A stretch of 64,000 nucleotides of DNA from Mesostigma viride. Its lineage: Eukaryota; Streptophyta; Mesostigmatophyceae; Mesostigmatales; Mesostigmataceae. Both the position numbers and the translations under genes were made by a program. Positions 21,272 through 32,102 of this stretch are shown one piece after another (the stretch's first letter is position 1; each line of letters opens with the position of its first letter). Location: assembly GCA_009746045.1 (NCBI GenBank), contig RPFO01000089.1, positions 677,958-741,957 of the forward strand, written 5' to 3'. The notes below the pieces were generated by a model. It saw nothing but the letters and a program-made list of their open reading frames with translations, was not told where the DNA came from and did no database searches.

Positions 21272-23113
21272 CTGCTGCAGCTTTGTCATCATGGCATTAA
21301 ATTGCTGCAGTTGCTGTTGCTGTTGCTGCTTCATCATGCTGTCGAATTGCTGCAGCAGCGCTGCCATCCCCTTCGAATTTTCAGCCGGGGCGTCAGGCTG
21401 CTTGGCAGGCGCTGAGCCGTTTTCTGAGCGGCGCTGGCGCTTGACTGGTTTCGTCGCCGCAGCTTCTTTGGCAGGCTGCTTGCTCACGATGCGCTTGCCG
21501 CGCCCATGCAGGTTGGTGACCTCCTGCAACGCGGGCAGCCCTGCAATTTGTGGGTCGGGCATGTCAGAGTCTTGTGTTATGCAAGCTGGCAGACGTGGCA
21601 GCGTAGCCGGGTATTTCGCCAAGAGGGCCGATCCTGGAAACTGCTCAGCGGACATGATGAATGGCGGTGGGCCAGCACTCAATATCTGGGGCAGCAGGTC
21701 CGCCTTGTTCTTGATGGCCCAACTCATCACCGCCTGCATGTCCTCATTCCAAGCGGATGATGGGAGAACGCCCTTGTGCTCCAACCCCAGGGTAGTGGGA
21801 AACGTGGTGGCATTCTTGTCGTTGACAACGATGACCACTGCGTCGAAAAATCCGATCGCGGACGGTCGCCTGGTTGGGCTGCCTTTGAGTCGGTCGAGCA
21901 AGTTTTTAAATTTCTTGTAGCGGCTCTGCCTCACAAAATGCGCGCAGATTGACGAGCTCGCAATTGCCCCCACTACCACCCCCACATGAGGCCATTCGGG
22001 GATTGCAAGGGCCACGATATCATCCTCGCTGTCGCTGGTGGAAGCACCGCCTGGTGTTTTGTGCATCCCCGGCCCTGCCGGTGGAGGAGAAAAAGCTAGT
22101 TCTTTTCTTGTGTCGCCGACATCGAAATGACGCGACGCCGAAGCCCGAAAGGTACCAGCTGCAGGGCCCGGGGTGTTCTCCTTCTTGGAGGCGTCGCGCT
22201 CAACCACGGGAATGTGCGCGCCGCCAACAGCATGCTTGCCAACCGTGGGGCCCATCGCAGCACGCAAAGCTGCATCACCTTGGCCGCTCTTGTCCTGATT
22301 GCCATCACCCATCGCACCCTTGCCGCCTGCGCCGTTCTTTTCCTCCTCGCCATCACCCATCGCACCCTTGCCGCCTGCGCCGTTCTTTTCCTCCTCGCCA
22401 TCACCCATTGCACCATTGCCGCCTGCGCCGTTCTTTTCCTCCTCGCCATCACCCATCGCACCATTGCCGCCTGCGCCGTTCTTTTCCTCCTCGCCATCAC
22501 CCATCGCACCATTGCCGCCTGGGCCGTTCTTCTCCTCCTCGCCATCACCCATCGCACCATTGCCGCCTGCGCCGCTCTCCCCCTCGACGCCACCACCAAG
22601 CGCAACACCGCCTGGGCCGTTCTTCTCCTCGACGCCACCACCCGTTGCATCATCATCGACATGACCCTCGTCAATATTATCTCCAGAACCCAGCTCACCA
22701 TCGTCGACCCTTCCATCCACGACTTTGGCTAGCTTAACGAGTTTCCGTGATGGAACCTTAACGACCTTGCCCTTGCCGCCCAGCGAATAAAGAGCACCAA
22801 GGCCGGCCAGTTGGGCGTCGACCACCTTTTCCTTAAAATCGACAGGCGAGGCCTGCTTGGTGATGGCGGTAGGCGGCCAAGGGCCGCCACACTCCCCGCA
22901 AGTCCACTCTGTGCCATCCTCACCCGCCGATGCATCCCTAAACATCCCGGTGCACAGCCCATGCAAGTGCTTGCCACACTGGCCTGAGCATGGGTGGTTG
23001 GCTCCGCCCAGCAGCTCATTTTTGTCGACACTATCAAATCCGGCTGCATGATCAGCGCCGGGCAATTTCTTGCATCTATTCCCTGCATAGCAGGGGCCGC
23101 TTGACCCCTGCAT
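20360..23113 (-). CDS. 917-residue zinc-finger, poly-Q and tandem-repeat protein
   Basis: Accessory gene of the 10.47-kb transposon, transcribed away from the transposase gene. Residues about 8-80 are Cys/His-rich (CYAGNRC, PCSGQCGKHLHGLC, WTCGECGG), a PHD- or RING-like zinc-binding pattern. Residues about 170-280 hold about seven repeats of a Gly/Glu-rich unit (NGAMGDGEEEKN). A globular part follows (about 370-560), with VVGAIASSSICAHFVRQSRYKKF and FFDAVVIVVNDKNATTFPTT, then a basic NLS-like KPVKRQRR, a poly-Q coiled-coil stretch, a poly-Ala stretch and at the C-terminus about 16 copies of a 14-residue unit (APREAPRMYVPYES). The 14-residue units are a 42-bp minisatellite. I know no match; a DNA- or chromatin-binding partner of the transposase is a guess. 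Confidence 0.65.
20390..21040 (-). repeat. 42-bp coding minisatellite
   Basis: About sixteen tandem units of 42 bp (core GCGCGGCGCCTCGCGTGGCG on the plus strand), one of them shortened near 20860-20890. In the minus frame each encodes APREAPRMYVP plus three variable residues (YES, CES, RES, SES). All units are multiples of three, so the frame is kept. Confidence 0.9.
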
Positions 23114-24291
23114 TCGCTTGCTACAGATTTAACGACCGGAAAATAGACAAAGATTGCACGCAACCTTCCAATGGTGCCGGCTGCGATTTAACCTTCGTTT
23201 GCTGGGCGCTGCACGCTGCAATGTATCGAGTCAATTTGCGCGGGATCTGGAACTTTGAATATAACTTACGTTTAGGCAAGAGGCTGCGGCGTCATTTGGC
23301 TGCAGCTGGGTAACTACTTGCGTCTTGCGGCCAAGATACGCAGCCTGCCTCGAGAGGGCTGCGTATCTTTGCCGCAGCCTGCCTCACCAGCTAAAAACCT
23401 TGCGGCCAAGATACGCAGCCTGCCTCCTCGAGAATCCTCCGAGGAGGATTCTCGAGGAGGCAGGCTGCGTATCTTGGCCTCGAGAATCCTCCGAGGAGGA
23501 TTCTCGAGGAGGCAGGCTGCGTATCTTGGCCGCAAGGTTTTTAGCTGGTCATTTGGCTGCCAGGGTAACTACTTGCGTCTTGCGGCCAAGATACGCAGCC
23601 TGCCTCGAGAGTCGAGGCAGGCTGCGTATCTTGGCCGCAAGACGCAAGTAGTTACTTCCCCAGCTGCCGAGGCAGGCTGCGTATCTTGGCCGCAGCCTGC
23701 CTCACCAGCTAATTCTCAAGGAGGCAGGCTGCGTATCTTGGCCGCAAGGTTTTTAGCTGGTGAGGCAGGCTGCGGCAAAGATACGCAGCCCTCTCGAGGC
23801 AGGCTGCGTATCTTGGCCGCAAGACGCAAGTAGTTACTTCCCCAGCTGCCGAGGCAGGCTGCGTACATTTTGGCGGCAAGTTCCCCAGCTGTTCGCTGCT
23901 TAGGCAAGTTGTTGCAACGACTTCGCCACGTGACTGCCAACAGGGGCGCCTGCGTTCAAGTCTTCAGTGCGTGCCCTGGCGGCACATCATTATTACGTAA
24001 ATAGCCGTGAAGCTTTCGGTACCTTCGCAGTTTATAGTTGGATTTATGGCAGACAAGGCTGACTGCAGGATATTATTTTGTGGTTTAACAAGTGACGCCG
24101 AAATGAATAGGCACGGAGCCGAAAAATAGCCGACGTAGTTGATTTGGAGACGAGTTGTTAGCATTGATGACAAAAATGGGATTAGGTTTACACAGGACAG
24201 TAATAGGCATCCTTTCAGCGCCGGGGGAGTCCTGCTTTTGGTTTAGGTTGAAACTTTTATAAACGTTAGAGATAAAGGCTAGGATAGCAAA
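23114..24291. promoter_or_regulatory. Divergent intergenic region with 23-bp motif cluster
   Basis: This is the only space between the two divergent genes, so it should hold both promoters. From 23325 to 23880 the motif GGCCAAGATACGCAGCCTGC (with CTC following) occurs about twelve times, counting variants, in both orientations, forming several hairpins. The longest has perfect 43-nt arms (23566-23608 and 23612-23654) around a 3-nt loop. Two copies of a CTCGAGAATCCTCC/GGAGGATTCTCGAG palindrome lie near 23426-23510. Such clusters suit transposase or regulator binding sites. Confidence 0.65.
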
Positions 24292-27200
24292 ATGGCCGAA
24301 CATGTCGAGTGGGACGGAGGTATTGTCTCCGACTCGGACGACGATGATGATTTTGCGTACCATGACGGAGACCCGATGCACCCATCTGCAGACGCGCCAT
24401 CTCGGCCGAAGCGTCCTGGCAAGCAGACGGGAAGCGAGCTTAAAAAGAAGAAGGTGGCTGCCGTTAATGCTGATTGGCACAACGACCGCAGCTGCAAGTG
24501 CAGCAACCACTGCCTCACGACGTACGACAGTCTTCTCGCGAACCCGGACGTGTGGACAGCCGTGCGCGAGGACTTTTACAGTCTCTCAGACAAGGCACGC
24601 ACTCAACGACTTAACAGCATCATCCGCTCTGTAGGTGTGGGCAACATTCGGGTGAAGCCCTCAGAGGTGGGTGGGCACTGCACCATCACGATCACGGGTC
24701 AAGTGCATGTGGACGTCAAGCTCGGCGACGGGCCTCGCCGTCAAACCGTCACCCTCAGTGCGTGCGCAACTGCGATGCGCAAACTCCTTGGCATTGACTC
24801 TTCAGGCTGGAACAAGGTGGTAAAGTGCATCGCACATTCGACCCAGTTTTTCGATGCCCGTGATGACGTCGGCCAATACCAGCTGCTGCGTGCGCGTGCG
24901 GATGCTGAGCGACGTGAGCGGGTCAAGGGGCGCTCCGATGCCACGGAGTATGCAGCAAGGTGGATCAGCAACCTGGTGAGGGATCTAGGTGACTGTGACC
25001 CTGCGCGGCCCGACGTGGTGTACATGGACGCCATGCCGATAACTCACATGCATAGCATGTACGTGGAGGATGCGGAGCGCGACTTCCCTGGGAATGACAA
25101 CGCCGCGCGGTCGATGATCCTGGGCTACCACGGTTTCTACGCCGTGTGGCATCGCTACCGCGAGGGAAATTATTACGAGGGATCGCCCAAGGTGTGTGTA
25201 AATCCACACAGCCGGAACACGGGCGAGTGCGAGACATGCGCCGAGCTGCGACAGCTGTTGAGGTACGCCGCGACTGAAGGTGAGCGTGCGCTGATCAAGC
25301 ATCTCATCCAGCTTCACGTCGCGCTGGTGCGCTTTGCGCGCCAGAATTACTGGACGAGACGGGATCTGGCGCTGGTGTGGGAGTTCATCTCCATGAATAT
25401 TGACAAACTGGACCACGCCAAGACATTCTGGCCGAAGCTCCTCCAAGCCTCGAAGAACTGGGATGGCAAAGACATGGTGCAGTTCTCCCTCTTCTGCGCG
25501 CCCGTGCATGGCTACAAGGCCTTTTGGTTTGTGGTCCTCCCCTGGGTGCTGATGTGCGACAACCTATCCGGAAGCCTGACCGTGACGATGCTCATGCATT
25601 GCTTGGCATGTGTGATGCGTGACCGTCCCTGGAGCAAGTCCGGGAAGCCCAGGCCACGCTGCTTGGTGCTGCAGGCTGACGGTGGCAGTGAGAACAGGAA
25701 TTACACCGTCCTGCTCTTTGCGTGGTACCTCGTCCACATCGGGTCTTCGATGTGGTCGAGATGCACCGGATGCGCCGGGGGCACACCCACGCGGACACCG
25801 ATCAGAAGTTTGGTGTCCTACTCGGGTCCATGTCACATGGTGTCGATGGCGCATCCGGGCAGGCGCACGCGTATGGGACCCTGGAGAGCTGGGTGGACGC
25901 AATCCGCGCCGCATTCCACTCCAGCAGCCTCGCCGGTAGCTGCAATGTCACAGTGCCAATGGGCACGGAGGTCAAGGTGCTCGGGAAGGCATGGGACTGC
26001 CGCCCATTCCTCCTCATCCTAAAAAGCCTCAAGCTGCTGCGATGGTGCAGCTCACGCGACTGGTGCGCCAAGGTGGGGGAGGAGGTGCCTGAGAAGGTCG
26101 GTCAGTCAATGAAGCCGCATCATGTGGCATTTTTCAGGGTGGAGGGCAGCGATGAAGAGTGGTTTGTCTATCGTACCACGGAGGCAACGGTGACGCCGTG
26201 GCTGCCAGAAGGTATGCGAGAGGAGAAGGCGCCACGCAGCGGCAAGGTCAAGGTCGCCCCATACAAACATGATGCTAAGGGGAGGCCTCTGTACGGGGTG
26301 CGTGCTGTCGACCCTGACCTGCTGGCCAAGCATGGCCTGGCCGATGCTCCTCCTCCCGCTCCCATCGACATGCAGTTCATCACCACCAAGCTCATGAAGG
26401 GCATCAAGAAGAAGGTTCTCGACCTACCCAGCGGCCAAGGGCGAATCTTTTTTAAACCTGACGTGCCCGGCTGCGAGGACATGCAGAAGCGCAACGAGGA
26501 GTTCTTTGCAAAGGTCCCGCGCTCCGTGGATGACGTGCCGGAAGAGTGGTGCCCACTGCCGTGGCGGTATGCCATTGAAATGGCGGCAGCCGCTGACCGT
26601 GCCGCCCCTGCAGGGCCGCAGCCTGCCGTGGCGCCGGACAACATGGCGCTCGTCAACGAGGCTGCACTGCGAGTGGTGCCACACGTGGACCCTGTCTGCC
26701 ATGAAGGCCGCACGCTTGATGAGTGGCGGCAGGAAGATGCCGCCTATGCCGCCAAGGTGGCGCATGACCGGCGTATGGAGGGGCTGAAGGAGGGCTCGGT
26801 CGTGCTATACTGGCATCCCACGTGCCAAATGCTCTGCAACACCGACGTCCCCTGGCCCCCCATATTGGTGGGGGTGGTGAAGAAGGTAGAGCAGCCTGCC
26901 GATGAGGGGGGCAGCGAGCCTCACCTGGTCCTCTCTGTATACCGTGCCAGGAGCATGACCGATGCTTGGCATCAGTGGGACCCGAACAGCGCCACATGGC
27001 CTCTGCCGAGCAAGTCGTCCGTAAACTCCCACACAGTCACCATCGCAGCATCCGAGGTCATCCTCACCCATTGGATCCCGGCGAAGAAGCCCGCCTCGCG
27101 CCACTTGGTGTCTTTGGATGCCAAGAAAAAGCTGTCTGCTGCGTGCCTGACCGCGCTCAAGCAGGTGCCAAGGGACGCAGGTCACCCGACGATTGACTGG

Positions 27201-28745
27201 CAACTAGCTTCAACTCCCAAGGGTGTGGTGCGCATGGCTGAACGTTGCTGGCAAACGATCTTGGAGCAGGTGATGGGTGGCAAGCTCTGCCTGGTAGGAC
27301 AACTTGTGTGCAGCTATGAGATTGTGCACGAGTCCGTCGGCGGCCGCACAGTGAACCGTCCTAGAAGATTCCATGGTCAAGTGGCAGCTGTGGACACGGA
27401 ACATGGCAAGGTGGCTATGTTTTGGGGTGCTCAATGGGAAGAGCTGGCGGTGACGTGTGTGGACCTCCCAGAATTGGGGAAGAAAATCTGTGGATGCCCC
27501 GGTGTGTCCGTCCCTCCTCTGCAAGCGTCTGAGATCGCCGTTGCCGAGTCCCGCTTACGTGCGGAGGTGCACGCTGCGCTGACCAGCGCAACTGCGCGCA
27601 GCTCGCCTGAGGCAGCGCGCGGCACGGCCGACACAACTAAGCGCAAGCCGCCTGCGCCTGCAGCAACCGGCACAGCCACGCGCAACCCACGTGCGGTGGC
27701 GACCAACTTGCGCGCAGCAGTGCGCGCCCTGAATGATAAGGCTGCAAGTGACTTGCGTGCGCCCGCGTGTGCGGCCACCGGCGCGGCTGCACCTGCCAAC
27801 TCGCCTGCGCCTGCACTCACGACCACCGGCGCGGCTGCACCTAGCAAGTCGCCTACGCCCGCGCCTGCGGCCACCGGCGCGGCTGCACCTGCCAACTCGC
27901 TTGCGCCTGCGCGCGCGGCAGCACCTGCCAACTCGCCTGCGCCTGCGCGCGCGGCCACCGGCGTGGCTGCACCTGCCAACTCGCCTACGCCCGCGCCTGC
28001 GGCCACCGGCGCGGCTGCACCTGCCAACTCGCTTGCGCCTGCGCGCGCGGCAGCACCTGCCAACTCGCCTGCGCCTGCGCGCGCGGCAGCCGGCGTGGCT
28101 GCACCTGCCAACTCGCTTGCGCCTGCACGCGCGGCAGCACCTGCCAACTCGCCTGCGGCCACCTGCGCGGCTGCACCTGCCAACTCGCTTGCGCCTGCGC
28201 GCGCAGCAGCACCTGCCAACTCGCCTGCGCCTGCGCGCGCGGCAGCCGGCGTGGCTGCACCTGCCAACTCGCCTACGCCCGCGCCTGCGGCCACCGGCGC
28301 GGCTGCACCTGCCAACTCGCTTGCACCTGCGCGCGCGGCGGCACCTGCCAACTCGCCTGCGGCCACCTGCGCGGCTGCACCTGCCAACTCGCTTGCGCCT
28401 GCGCGCGCAGCAGCACCTGCCAACTCGCCTGCGCCTGCGCGCGCGGCCACCGGCGTGGCTGCACCTGCCAACTCGCCTACGCCCGTGCCTGCGGCCACCG
28501 GCGCTGCTGCCGCACCTGCCAACTCGCTTGCGCCTGCGCGCGCGGCAGCACCTGCCAACTCGCCTGCGCCTGCGCGCGCGGCCACCTGCGCGGCTGCACC
28601 TGCCGACTCGCCTGCGCCTGCGCGCGCGGCAGCCGGCGCGGCTGAAGAAGATATGTTGTCTGATTCCCGTCGTCGCCGGGCACGCCGTTACATAGTGTGT
28701 CCGGACAGCGATAGCGATGGAGCCCCGGAGGCTATGGAAACATGA
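24292..28745 (+). pseudogene. DUF7869-like putative transposase, one frameshift
   Basis: Two frames (24292-26022 and 25722-28745) make one protein of about 1480 residues. N-terminus: acidic stretch, KKKK, then zinc-like CKCSNHC (68-74) and a helical segment, as in DUF7869-type proteins. A zinc-like NPHSRNTGECETC lies near 304-316. RNase H-fold signature: NIDKLDHAKTFWP (D371), LQADGGSENRN (D463) and GHTHADTDQKFG near 500, the D / DN-x-EN / GHTH-x-D pattern of this family. Loss of one G in the CGGG run near 25741 explains the frame change; it may be a mutation or an assembly error. The C-terminal third is low-complexity Ala/Pro (APANSPAPARAA repeats, about 27770-28640), ending in basic and acidic tails. 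ATG 24292 has a good context (CAAAATGGCC). TGTAA lies near 28905. Confidence 0.7.
27770..28640 (+). repeat. Ala/Pro-coding degenerate tandem repeat
   Basis: About 870 bp of repeated GCACCTGCCAACTCGCCTGC modules with GCGCGCGCGGC spacers, read as APANSPAPARAAA. Long open frames on the other strand and in the other registers here are by-products of the repeat composition. Confidence 0.85.
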
Positions 28746-29506
28746 AGTCGCGGTTGCTACCATTGTTGCTACCAATGATTGCTATGTGTGCACCATGGCT
28801 GCCAACATTGCTGCTTCCTTTGCTGCTTCTCCGCTGATATGCCGTGCTTTTGATTCACTCTCTGCCAATTGCATGCCAGTATAGTGCTGCCACCATTGTC
28901 ATGATGTAACTTGTCAACACCAATGCATGTTCTGATTTTGATGTGATTAATTATATTCCTGGCCTGCATGAGTCTGTTGAGGTTGTTTGTCGCTGCTGCG
29001 GCTGCTATGACCATTACTAGTGTGCTCATGTGAGTTTTTTGCCATGTCCATTTGCGCAGTCATGGAGCATTTCAAGGTTTGCCCGAGATTTACGAGACCC
29101 AACCAAGTGTCAGTCATTTTCCGCGAAGCCGCGATATAATCCCTGACAGAAACTGGCAAAAACCACATGGAACATGCGCAGAATCCTCCTTGATAATGTC
29201 TCATGTAGTAGATACATTCCAGCCTTTGCAATTACAATCACGTCACTAAATTTTAAAGTATGCAAAATTACAAGCTGTGAGTGCAATTGTCTCTACTCAT
29301 CATAAGATACCAGCTTGACAATCATGAATGCCCATTTGGTTACAGCATATAAGGCAACTTGTCATTATATAACACAATTATTGACTTGAAACTCCTCGAC
29401 CAATGCAAAAATTTGCCCAAACCTTCTATCAAACTATTTTGGGAAGTCCACAGCATTCAAAAAACACAGATTTCAAATTTTCATTTAGGACAGACCTGCA
29501 GCCTCC
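28746..29506. other. 3' flank of transposase gene and right subterminal region
   Basis: Non-coding and AT-richer than the gene. It holds a TGTAA poly(A) candidate near 28905 and, at 29482-29503, the 22-bp segment shared with 19103-19124. No gene is seen. Confidence 0.5.
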
Positions 29507-29545
29507 CAAATCTGTCCTAACCCAAACAAACCACCCTCCCCCCCC

Positions 29546-31225
29546 AAATCCATAGGAACTAACCCCGAAGAAGACCCTGGCGAAAAAGCCACTGCTGGAG
29601 GATCACGAGGGAGCGAAGAGGGTGCAGGAGCCTGATTATCATAGGGGAACCCTGGGGGTCCTGTCTGCACAGCATCCAGCCTACTAGGGGTAGCTGAGGG
29701 CATGCGTCCTGGAGTGGGACGAATAGGAGCACGCTGAGGGGTACGAGGAGGGCGAGCGTCGGGATGAGGGGGAGCACCCGAAAGGAACTTGGGGCACTCA
29801 CGTTTAAGATGACCTACTTCCTTACAATGATAGCATGTGATATGAGAGACATCCAGAGCTGAAAGGTCAGTAACGCAAATATCTAATTCTTCTACATAGG
29901 AGTTCTCCTCCTCAGGGGTAAGGCTAATGTTACGGGTAGGAAGAGAAGGAGTGGTGAAGAAATCTGCTACTCGTAAGAGATGCTGACGCACATGCTTGAG
30001 GGGTAGATCAGTAAAACGGTAGGCAGAGAACTGGCGCTTTACCTCACGTAATAAGGGTCTACTGAGGCCTTGTAGGAAACGAGCACGTACTTCTGCGCCC
30101 GACAAATCCCTAATTCGTACCATCTGTGCATCAAATTCTTTCATATACTCCTTAAACGATTTAGTACCCTGCTGCAAAGTACCAAAGGCTAATCTATCCT
30201 GCCAATCTGCATCAGGAGGGATTAAATGGTTCTCTAAACAATTCTGCTACTGAGTTAGGGTAGGCATGAGAGGCCAAAGACTCACACTGGATGAGGTTAG
30301 CAAGCTCAGGAGTAATACAGGTAGTAAGATAGTGAGGGACTAGTACCGCATCAGAGAGACGCCATCTATTATGATTTTGCCACGACTCTGTATTCTGGGT
30401 AAGCAACATAATAAAAGTGAAAAACTGTTGAGGGGTAGACTTAACATCCAACTTGGGTAGGTTAGCAAAGAGGGGAAGAGCAGGGGGCTTAGGGGGATTA
30501 GAAGGGTCAGATTTACCCATAGGACCACTGTCTTCCACTGCTACATACGAGGGATAGAAAGAAGGAAGAGGAAAGGTTTTGGATAGGGGTCTAGAAGGGG
30601 CCACTGTTTCAGGATGGTACCCATAGGAGAAGGGAACAGTATATTGCTCACGAAGGGAGGAGTAGGCAAAATGATCATAGTTTCTGTCATCTAGAGGCAT
30701 GGTGCTGAAATCACTATTAACTTCTAAATCAGCCACACGGGTAGGGATCTGGGCAGCCTCGTAGGCCGTCTCAGGGTAGGACCAAGAAGCAGGTGGATAA
30801 AAGGGAACTGCACTAGGGCGACCAGAAGGGCCGACAGGGGCAGAGGTACGACCCGTGTTAAAAGCAGGGATGGAAGGCACAGGGTGGGGAGGAGGCCTAG
30901 AAGCATTGTCAGGGAGTGAGGACCTAATTGAAGGTTGAGCCAAGGTTGCAGGAGGGGCAGGGGCCTGGTTCATAGCAAAAGAGGGTTCATCACTAAATCT
31001 GACACGTTGTTCAAAGGTAGGTGGGGTAAGTGAGGGACGACGGCGACCACCAGTAACAGGAGAAGGAGGTGAGGTACGCAGATTACCTTGAGGAGTGAGA
31101 TGGTGCACCGTTTCCAAGGAGTCCCGTCGGTTACCACGAGTATTGTTATTGTTATTAGTATTATTATTAGTAGTAGTAGTAGTATTGGTAGGTATAGGCG
31201 ACATATCTCCACCCACTGGATCCAT
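29546..31225 (-). pseudogene. Ty3/gypsy Gag with CCHC zinc knuckle
   Basis: Starts MDPVGGDMSPIP at an ATG about 75 bp from the LTR. A long Pro/Ser/Asn-rich N-terminus precedes the capsid-like part. The frames 31225-30212 and 30177 downward join through a 1-nt shift near 30213, within NSVAELFREPFNP. The second frame has the retrotransposon capsid segment (TKSFKEYMKEFDAQMVRI, ARFLQGLSRPLLREV) and one CCHC knuckle (CYHCKEVGHLKREC), then a Pro-rich tail. Gag coding meets the 10.47-kb insertion at the G run encoding DLGG (29537-29548). The protease continues beyond that insertion at 19061. Gag coats the element's RNA in virus-like particles. Confidence 0.8.
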
Positions 31226-31301
31226 CTTTAATTAAGTAAAGGAAAGAAAACAACAAACGTTGCCTTGATAAAGGAATAGGAATCTAAATGGAAGCAATAA
31301 A

Positions 31302-32057
31302 GGAAATCGGTTTTCTCTGAATATAGTTTAATTAACGCATGCGGGAAAGATAAGGCCGCCATGCCTTGGCCTGGATGTGGAAGGCTGTCTGCGACATGGG
31401 CTGACTAATTCGATCTGTACAAAGGGTTTCCTGCTCGCCCGAATTTTCCTTGGATGACCCGGTTGTTTATAAGGGTCAGTGGCTATTAATTAGCGGTCCG
31501 AGAGAATTAATTGTAGGTTTTATACGACTTCACTTGCAAAGATTCGTGTTTGGTTGCACCAGCTGAGGTTAGGTGGGGACCTGTAGGATCGGCTGGTTGC
31601 TTACCGAATCTTTGGCTGATTTGGGTTATTTAGTGAGTCGTGATTAATTATTGTATAGTGGATTCGGACCGGCCCAAGGGGTCGATGGGCTCGTTTTATG
31701 TTTGTCAGTCTTGGGAACCTTGTACAACTACCTGTACGGTTAACGCACTAGCCTGGGGGTGCGTGGCCACGCTGTTTGTAGTGGCGTTTTCAGCACTGTT
31801 CAGGCCGGTGTGTGACGCATGCCGGTGTTAATTAATTTAGGATGATGTCAGCTTGTGTGTCGGCGGGCCATGCCTTAAGCAAGCTAGGCAGGCAATGATC
31901 CGCAATTGTTTCTTTCCCCTCCCTCTCACCCTGGAGGCTTCTTGCTTCCGCGTGCGGATTGAGAAACCTTAAGGCCACTGTTAACTGCTGCATTTGTGGC
32001 AGGGCTCCACTTATTGTATTCAATCAAATGCTGGTCTTCTTGGGAGCTGAGTGATCT
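31302..32057 (-). repeat. 5' LTR of the minus-strand gypsy element
   Basis: Its two ends match both ends of the tandem repeats at 61449-63585: one end contains GCATGCGGGAAAGA and GGCCGCC, the other TTCAATCAAATGCTGGT and TTGGGAGCT. The middle is diverged. On the minus strand gag starts 77 bp downstream, the position of a 5' LTR. An obvious primer-binding site was not recognised. No protein is predicted. Confidence 0.65.
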
Positions 32058-32102
32058 TAAAAGGAAAAACCTTGAATGTCTTAAGCAAAGAAACAATTAA
32101 AA

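Larger units (their letters stand above)
19071..29536. mobile_element. 10.47-kb TIR DNA transposon with two divergent genes
   Basis: The ends are 30-bp perfect inverted repeats (19071-19100 and 29507-29536), starting GGGTGGTTTGTTTGGGTTAG. The 9 bp on each side read TCCCCCTCC (19062-19070) and TCCCCCCCC (29537-29545), a likely 9-bp target duplication with one difference. The two halves of one minus-strand gypsy element, gag and protease, lie directly outside, in correct order and orientation, which supports a single insertion. It carries a transposase-like gene (24292-28745), a divergent 917-residue gene (23113-20360), a repeat-rich intergenic region and a 7-bp tandem repeat tract. A 9-bp duplication is Mutator-like, but the transposase signature is not the classical MuDR one. 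Confidence 0.75.

Noticed and set aside
20335-22737. Frames overlapping the 917-residue gene in other registers
   Set aside because: They follow repeat composition. The minus frame from 23113 alone has a zinc-binding N-terminus and a non-repetitive middle.
27431-28775. Long frames opposite and beside the transposase C-terminus
   Set aside because: Shadows of the Ala/Pro repeat; they lack any domain and end with the repeat.
19103-29503. 22-bp direct repeat as the target duplication of the large insertion
   Set aside because: It lies inside the 30-bp inverted ends; the 9-bp flanks outside them explain the insertion better.
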